50,862 bases of DNA from Oscillospiraceae bacterium (GCA_015064945.1 SVRF01000008.1:1-50862), one strand, 5' to 3'; positions 23,438 through 31,932 are shown, counted from the first letter of the stretch. Translations and numbers: made by a program. The notes: a model not told the origin generated them from the sequence alone.

Positions 23438-24125
23438 GTTTTTTAAGCGATTTGTGTTTTTGCTGTTGCGCAGCGGGTCTGCAGGCGGTTCTTTTCCGCC
23501 GCCACTCTCTGCCGCAGAGGAAAGAGAGGCGTTCAGGCGTTGCCGTGCAGGAGACAAGGCGGCACGGGATAAGCTTATAATGCACAACCTGCGCTTGGTG
23601 GCGCACATAGTTAAAAAGTATTACATATCCTACAAGGAACAGGACGACCTGATATCCATAGGCACAATAGGGCTTATAAAGGCTATAGACTCGTTCAAGG
23701 TGGAGACGGGAACACGCTTTGCCACCTATGCCGGCAAATGCCTGCAAAACGAGATACTTATGTATTTTCGCAGTCAAAAGAAGCTTGCCCTTGAGACCTC
23801 TATAAACGAAAGTGTTGACGTTGACAAGGACGGCAACCCCCTGACCTATATAGACATAATCTCCACCGATGAGGACATTGTGGAAGAGATAGACAAAGAT
23901 ATACGGCTTGCGCTGGTGCGGCGAGGGGTGGACACGGTGCTTACCGAAAAGGAGCGTGACATTATAATACTGCGCTACGGGCTGAGCGAGGGCGGCAAGA
24001 CCTACGCTCAACGTCAGGTAGCAGAAAAACTGGGCATAAGCCGAAGCTACGTTTCTCGCTTGGAGAAAGGCGCCTTAGAAAAAATAAACTTTTTTATAAA
24101 AAACGGCGGTAAAACGGCAAAATAA
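23418..24125 (+). CDS. sigK: RNA polymerase sporulation sigma factor sigma-K, uninterrupted
   Basis: The start at 23418 is preferred to an ATG nine bases earlier because GGAG then has normal spacing; 235 aa. Late mother-cell sigma factor. A hydrophobic N-terminus (FFMLFFKRFVFLLL) matches the pro-sequence that SpoIVFB removes. Region 2 reads DKLIMHNLRLVAHIVKKYY and DLISIGTIGLIKAIDSF; region 4 has LGISRSYVSRLEKGALEK. The frame is continuous, with no skin-type element between the two halves, so control must rest on transcription, the hairpin over the start, and pro-sequence processing. Confidence 0.93.
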   Translation: MMGFFMLFFKRFVFLLLRSGSAGGSFPPPLSAAEEREAFRRCRAGDKAARDKLIMHNLRLVAHIVKKYYISYKEQDDLISIGTIGLIKAIDSFKVETGTRFATYAGKCLQNEILMYFRSQKKLALETSINESVDVDKDGNPLTYIDIISTDEDIVEEIDKDIRLALVRRGVDTVLTEKERDIIILRYGLSEGGKTYAQRQVAEKLGISRSYVSRLEKGALEKINFFIKNGGKTAK

Positions 24126-24128
24126 CTA

Positions 24129-24157
24129 TTGTAAATGAAAAAAATATGTGCTATTCT
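24129..24157 (+). promoter_or_regulatory. Possible promoter for the cohesin-dockerin gene
   Basis: TTGTAA (24129-24134), 17-nt spacer, TATTCT (24152-24157), about 40 nt before the start at 24196. Confidence 0.4.
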
Positions 24158-24195
24158 ATATATGTAGAGATATATTGATTTAGGAATGATGGATT

Positions 24196-25107
24196 ATGAA
24201 ACGTTTGCTTTGTTTACTTTTAGTCCTGTGTTTTATGCCTGCAATATCCGTTTCCGCAGTGCAGAATTACCGTGTGGAGCTTTCTGCCCCCGAACAGGTA
24301 AACTGCGGCGAGGATATTTCCCTTCGCTTCAGCATTACCTCTATACCCGCAGAGGGGCTTTGCGGTATGGATTTTGAGATAGGCTTTGACGGGGAGCTTG
24401 TGGCTATTGCGGACGTTAGCCTTACGGGCTTCCCGCAGGAGGGCAATTGGTGCTACAGCGGCAGAATTGTAAACGACAAGTACTTTTTGTTTGTTTATGA
24501 CAACTACAACGAGACTGCGGGCACTCCCTGCTCAGTATACGGCGGCAGCGATGTAACGGTTACCGTTAGGTTTAAAGCCAAAATGGGCGTAGAAGGTACT
24601 GCACTGTTTACCGTTGGCTCTTACGGCAGTGTTACGGGCACCAGCTTTACGGAGGAGGGTCCTGTTTCGGTATACGGTCTTGGCGCTTCCAACAAAAGTG
24701 TTTTAATAACATACGACCCTGTCGGCGACAGACGCGAGGAGCTTTGGTATACCAAGAACGGCGTTATGTACGTACTGCCCTACACCACTGCAGCCCAGTT
24801 GGCAGACGCAGGTGTTTTATATGACAAAGACAGCGAAGTCAAGGCGGAAGAGGCCTTTGCCGCAATGGGTGACAGCTTTGGCTTTAGTGACGGCACCGTT
24901 GCCGCAGATATTATGATAGCCTTGGACGTTAACGGCGACGGTCACTTCAACACGGCGGATTATCTGCTTATGAGGAAGTATCTTTGCGGACAGACCGTGC
25001 TTACAGAAACAGCTTACTATGCGGCTGACATTAGCGGCGACGGCACTGTTTCCACCGTAGACCTTGCTATTGCAAGGGACCTGCTTAAGACAGGTACTGT
25101 CCTGTAG
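24196..25107 (+). CDS. Secreted cohesin-like/dockerin protein
   Basis: 303 aa. Signal peptide 1-22 (ending SVSA). Residues about 24-150 read like a cohesin-type beta-sandwich: YRVELSAPEQVNCGEDISLRF, then LCGMDFEIGFDGELVAI and VTVTVRFKAKMGVEGTALFTV. The C-terminus (about 232-300) is a dockerin with two calcium loops, DVNGDGHFNTADYLLMRKYL and DISGDGTVSTVDLAIARDLL. It carries both a receptor-like and a ligand-like module but no enzyme domain, so it may act as a small adaptor or surface protein. It is followed 21 nt later by another dockerin protein; the two are probably co-transcribed. Confidence 0.8.
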   Translation: MKRLLCLLLVLCFMPAISVSAVQNYRVELSAPEQVNCGEDISLRFSITSIPAEGLCGMDFEIGFDGELVAIADVSLTGFPQEGNWCYSGRIVNDKYFLFVYDNYNETAGTPCSVYGGSDVTVTVRFKAKMGVEGTALFTVGSYGSVTGTSFTEEGPVSVYGLGASNKSVLITYDPVGDRREELWYTKNGVMYVLPYTTAAQLADAGVLYDKDSEVKAEEAFAAMGDSFGFSDGTVAADIMIALDVNGDGHFNTADYLLMRKYLCGQTVLTETAYYAADISGDGTVSTVDLAIARDLLKTGTVL

Positions 25108-25128
25108 CCCAAAGGAAGAGGTGTTTAA

Positions 25129-25695
25129 ATGAAAAAGCTTAGTTTGTGCTTAGCTATCCTAATTTTAACGGGCGTTTTTGCCTTTGCGGTTTCCCCTGCC
25201 ACAAGTGCAGATACCCAAATAACGGAAAACGGCGACCGCCTTTACGGCATACCCGAAAGAACTACCCTTGCCGCTTTCAGAGGCGTTTACTCTCGTTCAG
25301 GCTATTCCGTTTTTGATAAAGACAACAAGACTCTGCCCGAAACAGGCCTTATCGGCACAGGCTGTAAGCTTTGCTATGAGGCGGCAGACGTTGGTTCAAC
25401 GGTAGAGCTGACAATAGTTGTAACAGGTGATATAGACGGTAACGGAAAGGTTACCACCACCGACTACATCGCCATTAAGAACCAGCTTGTAAGAAACAAC
25501 TTGAACGACACGGAAAAGCTTGCGGCAGATGTGGACGGCTACGGCATCAGCACCACCGACTATATGAAGGTAAAACTGCACTTTGAAGGGCTTTATGACC
25601 TTTACGGCGGCGCTTTTATCCCCGATGTTGAGGATAACAGCTCTGCCCCCGAAAGCGAAGAGCCGGATGAACCCTGGACATCGGGTTGGGCGTGA
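25129..25695 (+). CDS. Small secreted dockerin protein
   Basis: 188 aa. Signal peptide about 1-27. A short module (about 38-90, LYGIPERTTLAAFRGVYSRSGY, then TGLIGTGCKLCYE) resembles the X-like segment before the dockerin of the 858-aa protein (2430-5006). The dockerin (about 100-155) has DIDGNGKVTTTDYIAIKNQL and a weaker second loop, DVDGYGISTTDYMKVK. An acidic Ser/Glu/Pro tail closes it. No catalytic domain. It is second in a two-gene unit with the cohesin-like protein and ends at a strong terminator. Confidence 0.78.
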   Translation: MKKLSLCLAILILTGVFAFAVSPATSADTQITENGDRLYGIPERTTLAAFRGVYSRSGYSVFDKDNKTLPETGLIGTGCKLCYEAADVGSTVELTIVVTGDIDGNGKVTTTDYIAIKNQLVRNNLNDTEKLAADVDGYGISTTDYMKVKLHFEGLYDLYGGAFIPDVEDNSSAPESEEPDEPWTSGWA

Positions 25696-25740
25696 TGGCT
25701 CGTTTCGCTCGCAAGTGAAGAAGTTATATGGGAATAAGTA

Positions 25741-25779
25741 AGAAAGGCTTTTCGGCACACACCGAAAAGCCTTCTTTTA
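25741..25779 (+). terminator. Intrinsic terminator of the dockerin pair
   Basis: Perfect 12-bp stem AAGGCTTTTCGG / CCGAAAAGCCTT with a CACACA loop, followed by CTTTT. Confidence 0.92.
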
Positions 25780-25791
25780 CATTCCCGAACA

Positions 25792-25977
25792 GGGAATAGG
25801 AAAAAGTTTTCGGAATGTGCAAACCGAACCCGAAGCTGTACAAAGGTACTGCGAGAGGTTCGGTTTGTGCATAGCAAGAAAAAACCAATATAAATGCTAA
25901 GCGGAGCTACTGCCCCGCTTAACTACATCAACTGTTATATCAACTTTTCTTGCGTTCCGTATACTTTTTACATTCCC
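25792..25977. repeat. Hairpin repeat element, copy B (MITE-like)
   Basis: Left end GGGAATAGGAAAAA and right end TTTTTACATTCCC form imperfect terminal inverted repeats. The central hairpin has arms 25815-25830 and 25857-25872 and the loop CGAAGCTGTAC...GTACTGCGAGA, nearly identical to copy A at 6173-6330. TTTTACATTCCC also occurs just outside the left end (25775-25786). A second small hairpin (TAAGCGG/CCGCTTA) lies at about 25898-25922. The right end overlaps the stop codon of the SLH gene. Confidence 0.7.
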
Positions 25978-27143
25978 TGATTGTTGTCGTAGACGCCGCA
26001 TAGAAGCAACGCCGCATTCTTTTTTGTCAACAGCTCTTCACCGTTTTCAAACCACGCTGTACCTATGCTAAGCGTGCCTGCTTCACCTGCGGCACGCTCC
26101 GCCATAGCAAGTGCATCCGAAACGCTTATGCTGTCATTGGGTCTGAAGCTGTCTCCCTGCACCTCTACCACTCCGTTTGTTACCGCCGCTTCCAAATACA
26201 GCCGCTTGCCTTTGCTTTGTGTGGCTGTATCCGTAAACACGTCCGTGGGGTATTGCTTGTCGCTTACCTTTATGCCCATAGCACTTACCAGCATCACCGC
26301 AAAATCAATGCGGCTTACCTCCTCGGCAGGCGAAAAGTAATAGCTGTCGCCGATAAGGCAATAGGTCATTACCTCTTCCTCGGACATTCGTATAGCGGCA
26401 AGGTGCTCTGCGCTGCCCTTCATATCCGCAAAATATATGCCGCTTTCGTTTTCCGTCACGGTAACAGACGCCTTGGCTGTGCCGCTCTTTTTGCCCCAGT
26501 CATCTACGGCGTAATAGCTGAAGCTGTCTTCACCGCAAAATCCGTTCACGGGGGTGTAGGTCACGTTTCCACCGCTAAAGCTGATACTACCGCCTGTGGG
26601 GTACTCTTCTACCACGTATTCCAGAATATCACCGTCGGGATCGTATGCGCCGAGAGGGGCGCTTACGCTTACGTTTTTGTAAGTCTTAAGCTGTGCCGAT
26701 ACCGCAATAGGTGCAAATCGAGGTGTTTCCGAAAACCTTATGACGCACTCTATCTCGTCACTTTCCCAACCCTTTGCCGCAACGGTAAAACCAAAGCTGC
26801 AGCTTTCCGTAAATCCGCTTGCAGGCAAAAAGCTAAGCAGAGCTATACCGGCAGAAGAAAGCTTTTGGTTTGGTACCGCATCCACGCCCGCCACCTTGAG
26901 CACGCCGCAACTGAGGGGCGGCAAAGTGCTTAAGGTAAGATAGTCGAAGTCTGCCCCTACCAGCTCCTTAACCTCCGCCTGCGTAAAGCCCACACGCTCG
27001 CCGCCTACACTGCATTTTATAAGCCGTGTTTCAGCCTTCAGCACCTCTATCCCCGTGGAAAGCGGTGCATCCGCCTTTGCAATAAGCCCCGTTGCAATAA
27101 GCAAACACAGGGTAAATGCAAGGGCACGCATAAATTTTTTCAT
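25968..27143 (-). CDS. Secreted protein with cadherin-like domain and SLH repeats
   Basis: 391 aa. Signal peptide 1-27. A central cadherin/tandem-95-like segment (YDPDGDILEYVVEEYPTGG, then VTYTPVNGFCGEDSFSYYAVDD, about 155-235) is followed by SLH-type repeats: IYFADMKGSAEHLAAIRMSE with SRIDFAVMLVSAMGI, and VFTDTATQSKGKRLYLEAAV with NDSISVSDALAMA. SLH repeats usually anchor proteins to secondary cell-wall polymers. The last codons (QGM-stop) lie inside repeat element copy B, so the native C-terminus may have been altered by it. Monocistronic and divergent from aroA. Confidence 0.78.
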   Translation of the reverse strand: MKKFMRALAFTLCLLIATGLIAKADAPLSTGIEVLKAETRLIKCSVGGERVGFTQAEVKELVGADFDYLTLSTLPPLSCGVLKVAGVDAVPNQKLSSAGIALLSFLPASGFTESCSFGFTVAAKGWESDEIECVIRFSETPRFAPIAVSAQLKTYKNVSVSAPLGAYDPDGDILEYVVEEYPTGGSISFSGGNVTYTPVNGFCGEDSFSYYAVDDWGKKSGTAKASVTVTENESGIYFADMKGSAEHLAAIRMSEEEVMTYCLIGDSYYFSPAEEVSRIDFAVMLVSAMGIKVSDKQYPTDVFTDTATQSKGKRLYLEAAVTNGVVEVQGDSFRPNDSISVSDALAMAERAAGEAGTLSIGTAWFENGEELLTKKNAALLLCGVYDNNQGM

Positions 27144-27223
27144 AAGTTTGCCTCCTATGCTTGTTTCTTCTGAATTAGGATGTTACGAGCGCCGTACTTT
27201 TATACCAAATATTACAAATATAC

Positions 27224-27252
27224 TTGAAAAAGCTTAGGGAAAATGATATAAT
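27224..27252 (+). promoter_or_regulatory. Sigma-A promoter with extended -10 for the aroA-like operon
   Basis: TTGAAA (27224-27229), 17-nt spacer, and TATAAT (27247-27252) preceded by TGA, forming an extended -10. Confidence 0.85.
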
Positions 27253-27274
27253 ACCAACAAAGGAGGGAAAAGCT

Positions 27275-28555
27275 ATGGATGTGTTGATTTCCCAATCGGC
27301 GTTGGAGGGGATGCTCCCTGCCAGTCAGTCCAAATGGGCACTGCACAGGATGATTTTTTGCTGTGCTTTATCGGAAGAGCCCACCGTTATTACCATAAAC
27401 GATTTATCGGATGATATTTACGGCGCATTGGATACGGTTATACGTTTTGGCGGCGCCGTTATGCCCGTTAGTGAGAGAGAATACAGAATTACACCGATAT
27501 GGGCAAAAAAAACGGAAAGCCCTACCATCTATGCCCGTGAAAGCGGCACCTTCCTACGTTTTATAATACCCGTTGCCGCGGCGCTGTTTGACAGCTTTGA
27601 GATACGCTGTGCCGCCGCTGTGCCTCCATACAGCCCTATAATGAAGCAGATGGAGGAGCACGGTTGCAGCTGCACCTATGCTGAAGGAGTAATGCGCTTT
27701 AAGGGCAAGCTTAAGGGCGGCGATTTCACCTTGGCAGGCAATACGGGCGGCAGATTTTTATCCGGTCTGCTGTTTGCCTTGCCCCTTTTGGAGGAGGACA
27801 GCCGTATAAGATTTACCTCTACCCTGCAAACGGGCGGATACGTGGATATGACCTTGGAGACCGCCGCCAAATACGGTGTGCGGATATACAAAGACGGCGA
27901 CGGCTATTATGTAAAGGGCGGACAGAAGTACACAAAGCCCTTTGACAGAGAAAAGCTAAGTGTTGAGGGTGACTGGGCAGGTGCGGCGTTTTGGCTTGCG
28001 GCAGGCGCGTTTTGCGGAGACGTTTGCTGTGGCGACCTTAGTATGAGCTCCAGCCAACCGGATAAGCAAATCGTTCCTTTGTTGGCGGCTATGGGGGCTG
28101 ACATAAGGGCTGACAGCAGAACCAACAGTGTTTTTGCCCTAAGGAGCAACTTGCACGGCATTGACGTAGACTGCTCTGCAGTGCCTGACCTTGCGCCTGT
28201 GTTAGCAGTGGTTATGTCCCTTGCCAAGGGCAACAGTATGATACGCAACATAAGCTGGCTAAGGCATAAAGAAAGCGACCGCATACACGCACTGCGCCAT
28301 AACCTTAGCCTGATGGGCGCCAAGGTTACGGAGTATGATGACGCCTTGGGCTTTACGGGTGTAAAACAGCTTAAAGGCGCCACGGTGGACAGCTTCGGCG
28401 ACCACCGCATAGCTATGGCGATGGCGATAGCGGGCAGCTTTGCAAGGGGACAGACAGTGCTTAAAAACGCTGAAGCGGTAAGGAAGTCCTACCCCCGATT
28501 TTTCTACGACTTTAAACAACTTGGCGGAATAATAGAGAATGTTAAAGAAAGGTAA
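27275..28555 (+). CDS. aroA: AroA-like 3-phosphoshikimate 1-carboxyvinyltransferase with altered substrate residues
   Basis: The start at 27275 follows AAAGGAGG; 426 aa. The fold and many EPSP-synthase motifs are present: ESGTFLRFIIPV, PDLAPVLAVV (catalytic Asp region), HKESDRIHALRHNL, GDHRIAMAMAIAG and KSYPRFF. However, the N-terminal phosphate/substrate motif is S-K20-W21-A-L-H-R25, where SKSxxxR is usual. The segment that is normally SSQF is G158-G159-R160-F. In E. coli these positions contact shikimate-3-phosphate. The enzyme may therefore be a divergent EPSP synthase or have a changed substrate. No other aro gene is nearby; a GT2 gene follows 9 nt later. Confidence 0.8.
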   Translation: MDVLISQSALEGMLPASQSKWALHRMIFCCALSEEPTVITINDLSDDIYGALDTVIRFGGAVMPVSEREYRITPIWAKKTESPTIYARESGTFLRFIIPVAAALFDSFEIRCAAAVPPYSPIMKQMEEHGCSCTYAEGVMRFKGKLKGGDFTLAGNTGGRFLSGLLFALPLLEEDSRIRFTSTLQTGGYVDMTLETAAKYGVRIYKDGDGYYVKGGQKYTKPFDREKLSVEGDWAGAAFWLAAGAFCGDVCCGDLSMSSSQPDKQIVPLLAAMGADIRADSRTNSVFALRSNLHGIDVDCSAVPDLAPVLAVVMSLAKGNSMIRNISWLRHKESDRIHALRHNLSLMGAKVTEYDDALGFTGVKQLKGATVDSFGDHRIAMAMAIAGSFARGQTVLKNAEAVRKSYPRFFYDFKQLGGIIENVKER

Positions 28556-28564
28556 GGTGAAATT

Positions 28565-29527
28565 ATGCGCCCCAACAGACTGTTTGTGGTAGTTCCGTGT
28601 TATAACGAGGAGGAAGTGTTACCTGAAACCTCCAAGCGTTTGGCAGAAAAAATGGCATCACTTATCAAATCGGGCAAAATTGCGGAAAACAGCCGTGTTG
28701 CCTTTGTAAACGACGGCAGTAAGGACAAAACTTGGGAGATAATACAAGAGCTTAAAAAGCAAAACCCTGTATTTACAGGTGTTAACCTTAGCCGTAACAG
28801 AGGGCATCAAAACGCCTTGCTTGGCGGTCTTATGACGGTTATGGATGATGCGGACATTACCATATCCATGGACGCCGACCTGCAGGACGACATCAACGCC
28901 ATTGACGAGATGATAGACAAATATCACGCCGGCTGTGACATTGTTTACGGCGTGCGCAGTAAGCGCAAGACAGACACCTTCTTTAAGCGCTTTACGGCGG
29001 AAAGCTTTTACCGTGTAATGGATAAGATGGGCGCTAAGACCGTGTTTAACCACGCAGACTACAGACTTATGAGCAAGCGTGCCCTTCAAGGGCTTGCAGA
29101 GTTTAAGGAAGTTAATTTGTTTTTGCGCGGCATAGTACCTATGGTGGGCTACCCTTCCGATGTGGTTTACTATGAACGTGCAGAGCGTTTTGCGGGCGAA
29201 AGCAAGTATCCCCTTAAGAAGATGATATCCTTCTCTATCGAAGGCATAACCTCCCTCAGCACCACACCTATAAGAGCGATCACAAAGCTTGGCATATTTG
29301 TATTTTTGGTTAGCATAGGTATGCTTATCTATTCCATAGTAAGGCTGTGCCTTGGTCATACCGTTTCCGGCTGGACCAGCCTTATAACCTCTATTTGGGC
29401 AATAGGCGGCTTGCTTATGATATCCGTGGGAGTGGTCGGCGCTTATGTGGGCAAGATTTATTTGGAAGCTAAGGGCAGACCCAGATTTATTATTGAGAAG
29501 TACTTGGAAGAGGACGAAAAGAAATAA
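28565..29527 (+). CDS. GT2 glycosyltransferase, GtrB/DPM-like, with two C-terminal membrane helices
   Basis: 320 aa. The N-terminal GT-A domain has VVVPCYNEEEVLPET, FVNDGSKDKTW, LSRNRGHQNALLGG and SMDADLQDDINAI (metal-binding DxD region, about residue 102). Then comes the acceptor region ERFAGESKYPLKKM. Two transmembrane helices at about 232-300 give the topology of polyprenyl-phosphate glycosyltransferases, which load one sugar onto undecaprenyl phosphate for surface glycan decoration. It is the second gene after aroA. The acceptor and sugar cannot be read from the sequence. Confidence 0.9.
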   Translation: MRPNRLFVVVPCYNEEEVLPETSKRLAEKMASLIKSGKIAENSRVAFVNDGSKDKTWEIIQELKKQNPVFTGVNLSRNRGHQNALLGGLMTVMDDADITISMDADLQDDINAIDEMIDKYHAGCDIVYGVRSKRKTDTFFKRFTAESFYRVMDKMGAKTVFNHADYRLMSKRALQGLAEFKEVNLFLRGIVPMVGYPSDVVYYERAERFAGESKYPLKKMISFSIEGITSLSTTPIRAITKLGIFVFLVSIGMLIYSIVRLCLGHTVSGWTSLITSIWAIGGLLMISVGVVGAYVGKIYLEAKGRPRFIIEKYLEEDEKK

Positions 29528-29530
29528 TAT

Positions 29531-30079
29531 ATGTGGCACCCCATAAAGCATTTTGTTACAATAACCAAGCACAGGCACAAAGTTATTGCTCATTGCAAAA
29601 AGGCAGGCATTCTTTGGCAAGGCTTGCGACACGACTTATCAAAATACACCCCTGTAGAGTTTATTGCAGGTGCTAAGTACTATGTGGGCACACGCAGTCC
29701 CAACGAGATAGAGCGTGTAAAGTTTGGATATTCCAAGGCGTGGCTACACCACAAGGGACGCAACCGCCACCATTTTGAGTATTGGCAGGACGCCATCCCT
29801 GCGGAAAAAAAGCCCCTTGCGCCGGTGGAGATGCCCATAAAATATGTGGCGGAGATGTTTTGCGACCGTGTTGCCGCAAGCAAGATATACAAAGGAAAAA
29901 GCTATACGGATGCCTCTGCTTGGGAGTATTATGCCCCTAATAGGGACAGGCTGCCTATGCACCCGAAGACGAAAGCTGTTTTGGAAAAATGGCTGTTGAC
30001 ATTAAGGGATGAAGGCGAGGAAAAAGCCTTTGCTTTGGTAAAACAAGAAATAAAAGCGAACATAAAAAATAAGGGCTAA
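29531..30079 (+). CDS. DUF5662 family protein
   Basis: 182 aa, starting 4 nt after the GT2 gene with a poor ribosome binding site, so coupling is likely. It matches the DUF5662 pattern: HRHKVIAHCKKAGILWQGLRHDLSKYTPVEF, AWLHHKGRNRHHFEYWQD, MPIKYVAEMFCDRVAASKIYKGKSY. The conserved His/Asp pairs (RHD, HHKGRNRHH) suggest a metal site reminiscent of HD-type phosphohydrolases, but the function is unknown. Widespread in Firmicutes and their phages. The stop codon lies inside the terminator stem. Confidence 0.82.
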   Translation: MWHPIKHFVTITKHRHKVIAHCKKAGILWQGLRHDLSKYTPVEFIAGAKYYVGTRSPNEIERVKFGYSKAWLHHKGRNRHHFEYWQDAIPAEKKPLAPVEMPIKYVAEMFCDRVAASKIYKGKSYTDASAWEYYAPNRDRLPMHPKTKAVLEKWLLTLRDEGEEKAFALVKQEIKANIKNKG

Positions 30080-30095
30080 AAGCCCTTATTTTTTA
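30068..30095 (+). terminator. Intrinsic terminator of the aroA-GT2-DUF5662 operon
   Basis: AATAAGGGCT / AGCCCTTATT, with a short AA loop, followed by TTTTTATT. The stem includes the DUF5662 stop codon. Confidence 0.92.
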
Positions 30096-30105
30096 TTCAA
30101 AACAG

Positions 30106-30134
30106 TTGACATAGTTTTGATTATGTGGTAATAT
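30106..30134 (+). promoter_or_regulatory. Sigma-A promoter for the acyl-CoA ligase gene
   Basis: TTGACA (30106-30111), 17-nt spacer, TAATAT (30129-30134); start codon 33 nt downstream. Confidence 0.75.
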
Positions 30135-30166
30135 AGTTTTATAAACCAGATAGGAGACTTTTCCCT

Positions 30167-31861
30167 ATGAATCTTGAAGCTGTATATACCGCACCGAAAT
30201 TTGACCTGGTAAAGGACTATATAAACGAAGCCGTAAAGAATTACGGAGACAACGACGCTTTTGTTATTAAAGAGAGAAACGGTGACGATATCTTTTATCG
30301 CCATATAAGCTATAGCCTTTTCAGCAAGCAGCTGCGTGAATTCGGCTGTGGGCTTTTAAGGCTGGGGCTTGGCGGCAAAAGAATTGCCGTTATAGGCGCA
30401 AACAGCTATGAGTGGTTGCTTACCTACATTTCCGTAATAAGCGGCGTAGGTATTATTGTCCCCTTGGATAAAGAGCTTACGGAAAGCGAACTTATGCTGT
30501 CATTAAAGCGCAGTAAGGCAGACGCCGTAGTGTTTGACAGCCTGCACGGCGAAAAAATGATAAAGCTTGCGGAAGGCAACGAGCTTGGCATAAAACACTT
30601 TATATCCACCAAAAAGCTTTACGACTCTATCCCATGCGTTAACGAAATTATAGAGCAGGGCACCTTATACAGCGGCACGGAATACGATGACTACAGCCCC
30701 GACCCCGACGAAATGGCTACCATAATCTTCACCTCGGGCACCACCTCCGCATCCAAGGCGGTTATGCTTTCCAACCGAAACATCGCCGCCAACCTGTTTG
30801 ATCTGCTTTCCACGGAAAAGGTGTATCCCACCGACCGCAATTTGCTGTTTTTGCCTTTGCACCATACCTTTGGCTCTACGGGAGCACTGTTCTTCCTTTC
30901 CAGCGGTGCTACGAATATGTTTTGCGATGGACTGAGATACATACAGAAAAACCTTAGGGAATACAAAATTACCACCTTTGTGTGCGTCCCCCTGCTTCTT
31001 GAGTCTATGCACAGGGCGATAATTGCCAACATAGAAAAGAAAGGGATGACCGCTAAGGTAAACCTGGCAAAGAAGCTTAGCGGCGGTCTGCAAAAACTGC
31101 ACATCGATGTGCGCCGCAAGCTGTTTAAGCCCATACTTGACGAGCTGGGCGGTGAGCTTAGATTTATTATAAGCGGTGCTTCCGCCATTAAAAGGAACGT
31201 TGCCAAGGGCTTTAACGACTTTGGTATACTAACCGTGCAGGGCTACGGGCTTACGGAAACCTCCCCCGTTTTGGCGGCGGAAAACGTGTATAATATGCGC
31301 TACGGCTCGGTCGGTAAGGTTTTCCCCTCGGTAGAGATCACCATTGAGGACCCAAATGAGGACGGCATAGGCGAAATAGTTGCAAAAGCCCCCAACGTTA
31401 TGTTGGGCTATTACGAGATGCCCGACGAAACCGCCGCCGTGCTTAAGGACGGCAAATTCTACACAGGCGACCTTGGCAGAATAGACAAGGACGGCTTCCT
31501 ATACATAACGGGCAGAAAGAAGAACGTAATAGTGCTTAAAAGCGGCAAAAACGTGTACCCCGAGGAGTTGGAAAGCACAGTAAGCAAGCTTCCCTACGCA
31601 TCGGAAGTGCTGATATACGGCAAAACCAAGGGCGACAACTTCCTTATAGCATTAAAGCTTGTATACAACCCCGCCTACTTTAAGGACAAATACGGCGACA
31701 TAGGCGAAGAAGATATAGCCGCCAAGATAAAAGAAGACATAACGGCTATAAACGAGGACTTGCCCCCCTACAAGCACATAAAGCACATAGATATACAAAC
31801 CACCCCTATGGTAAAAACCTCTACTGCCAAAATCAAGCGTCACGAGGAGATAACACAGTAA
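30167..31861 (+). CDS. AMP-binding (long-chain fatty acid-CoA ligase-like) enzyme
   Basis: 564 aa. ANL-superfamily adenylate-forming enzyme: the P-loop IIFTSGTTSASKAVMLS (about residue 188), the aromatic/acid motif GYGLTETSPV (about 360), the hinge region YTGDLGRIDKDGFLYITGRKKN, and the C-terminal catalytic Lys in VKTSTAKIKR. The length and the N-terminal VKDYINEAVKNYGDNDAFV fit long-chain acyl-CoA synthetases. It activates a carboxylate with ATP; fatty acid is likely but unproven. Single-gene transcript with its own promoter and terminator. Confidence 0.88.
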   Translation: MNLEAVYTAPKFDLVKDYINEAVKNYGDNDAFVIKERNGDDIFYRHISYSLFSKQLREFGCGLLRLGLGGKRIAVIGANSYEWLLTYISVISGVGIIVPLDKELTESELMLSLKRSKADAVVFDSLHGEKMIKLAEGNELGIKHFISTKKLYDSIPCVNEIIEQGTLYSGTEYDDYSPDPDEMATIIFTSGTTSASKAVMLSNRNIAANLFDLLSTEKVYPTDRNLLFLPLHHTFGSTGALFFLSSGATNMFCDGLRYIQKNLREYKITTFVCVPLLLESMHRAIIANIEKKGMTAKVNLAKKLSGGLQKLHIDVRRKLFKPILDELGGELRFIISGASAIKRNVAKGFNDFGILTVQGYGLTETSPVLAAENVYNMRYGSVGKVFPSVEITIEDPNEDGIGEIVAKAPNVMLGYYEMPDETAAVLKDGKFYTGDLGRIDKDGFLYITGRKKNVIVLKSGKNVYPEELESTVSKLPYASEVLIYGKTKGDNFLIALKLVYNPAYFKDKYGDIGEEDIAAKIKEDITAINEDLPPYKHIKHIDIQTTPMVKTSTAKIKRHEEITQ

Positions 31862-31887
31862 GAATTACAACAAATCACCCCCCCGAC

Positions 31888-31932
31888 AAAAAAAGCTTTT
31901 CGGTATTGTTCTGTACCGAAAAGCTTTTTATT
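31888..31932. terminator. Bidirectional terminator between convergent genes
   Basis: AAAAAGCTTTTCGGTA pairs with TACCGAAAAGCTTTTT across a short loop, with A and T tracts on both sides. It serves the ligase gene (plus) and the MORN end of the soj operon (minus). Confidence 0.9.

Noticed and set aside
23418..24125. sigK interrupted by a skin-type element
   Set aside because: The reading frame is continuous from region 2 to region 4.
24196..25695. Classical cellulosome locus
   Set aside because: Dockerins and one cohesin-like domain are present but there is no scaffoldin with multiple cohesins and no glycoside hydrolase.
25602..25877. 91-codon minus-strand frame through repeat element B
   Set aside because: It runs antisense through the dockerin gene and terminator; only the hairpin part resembles element A.
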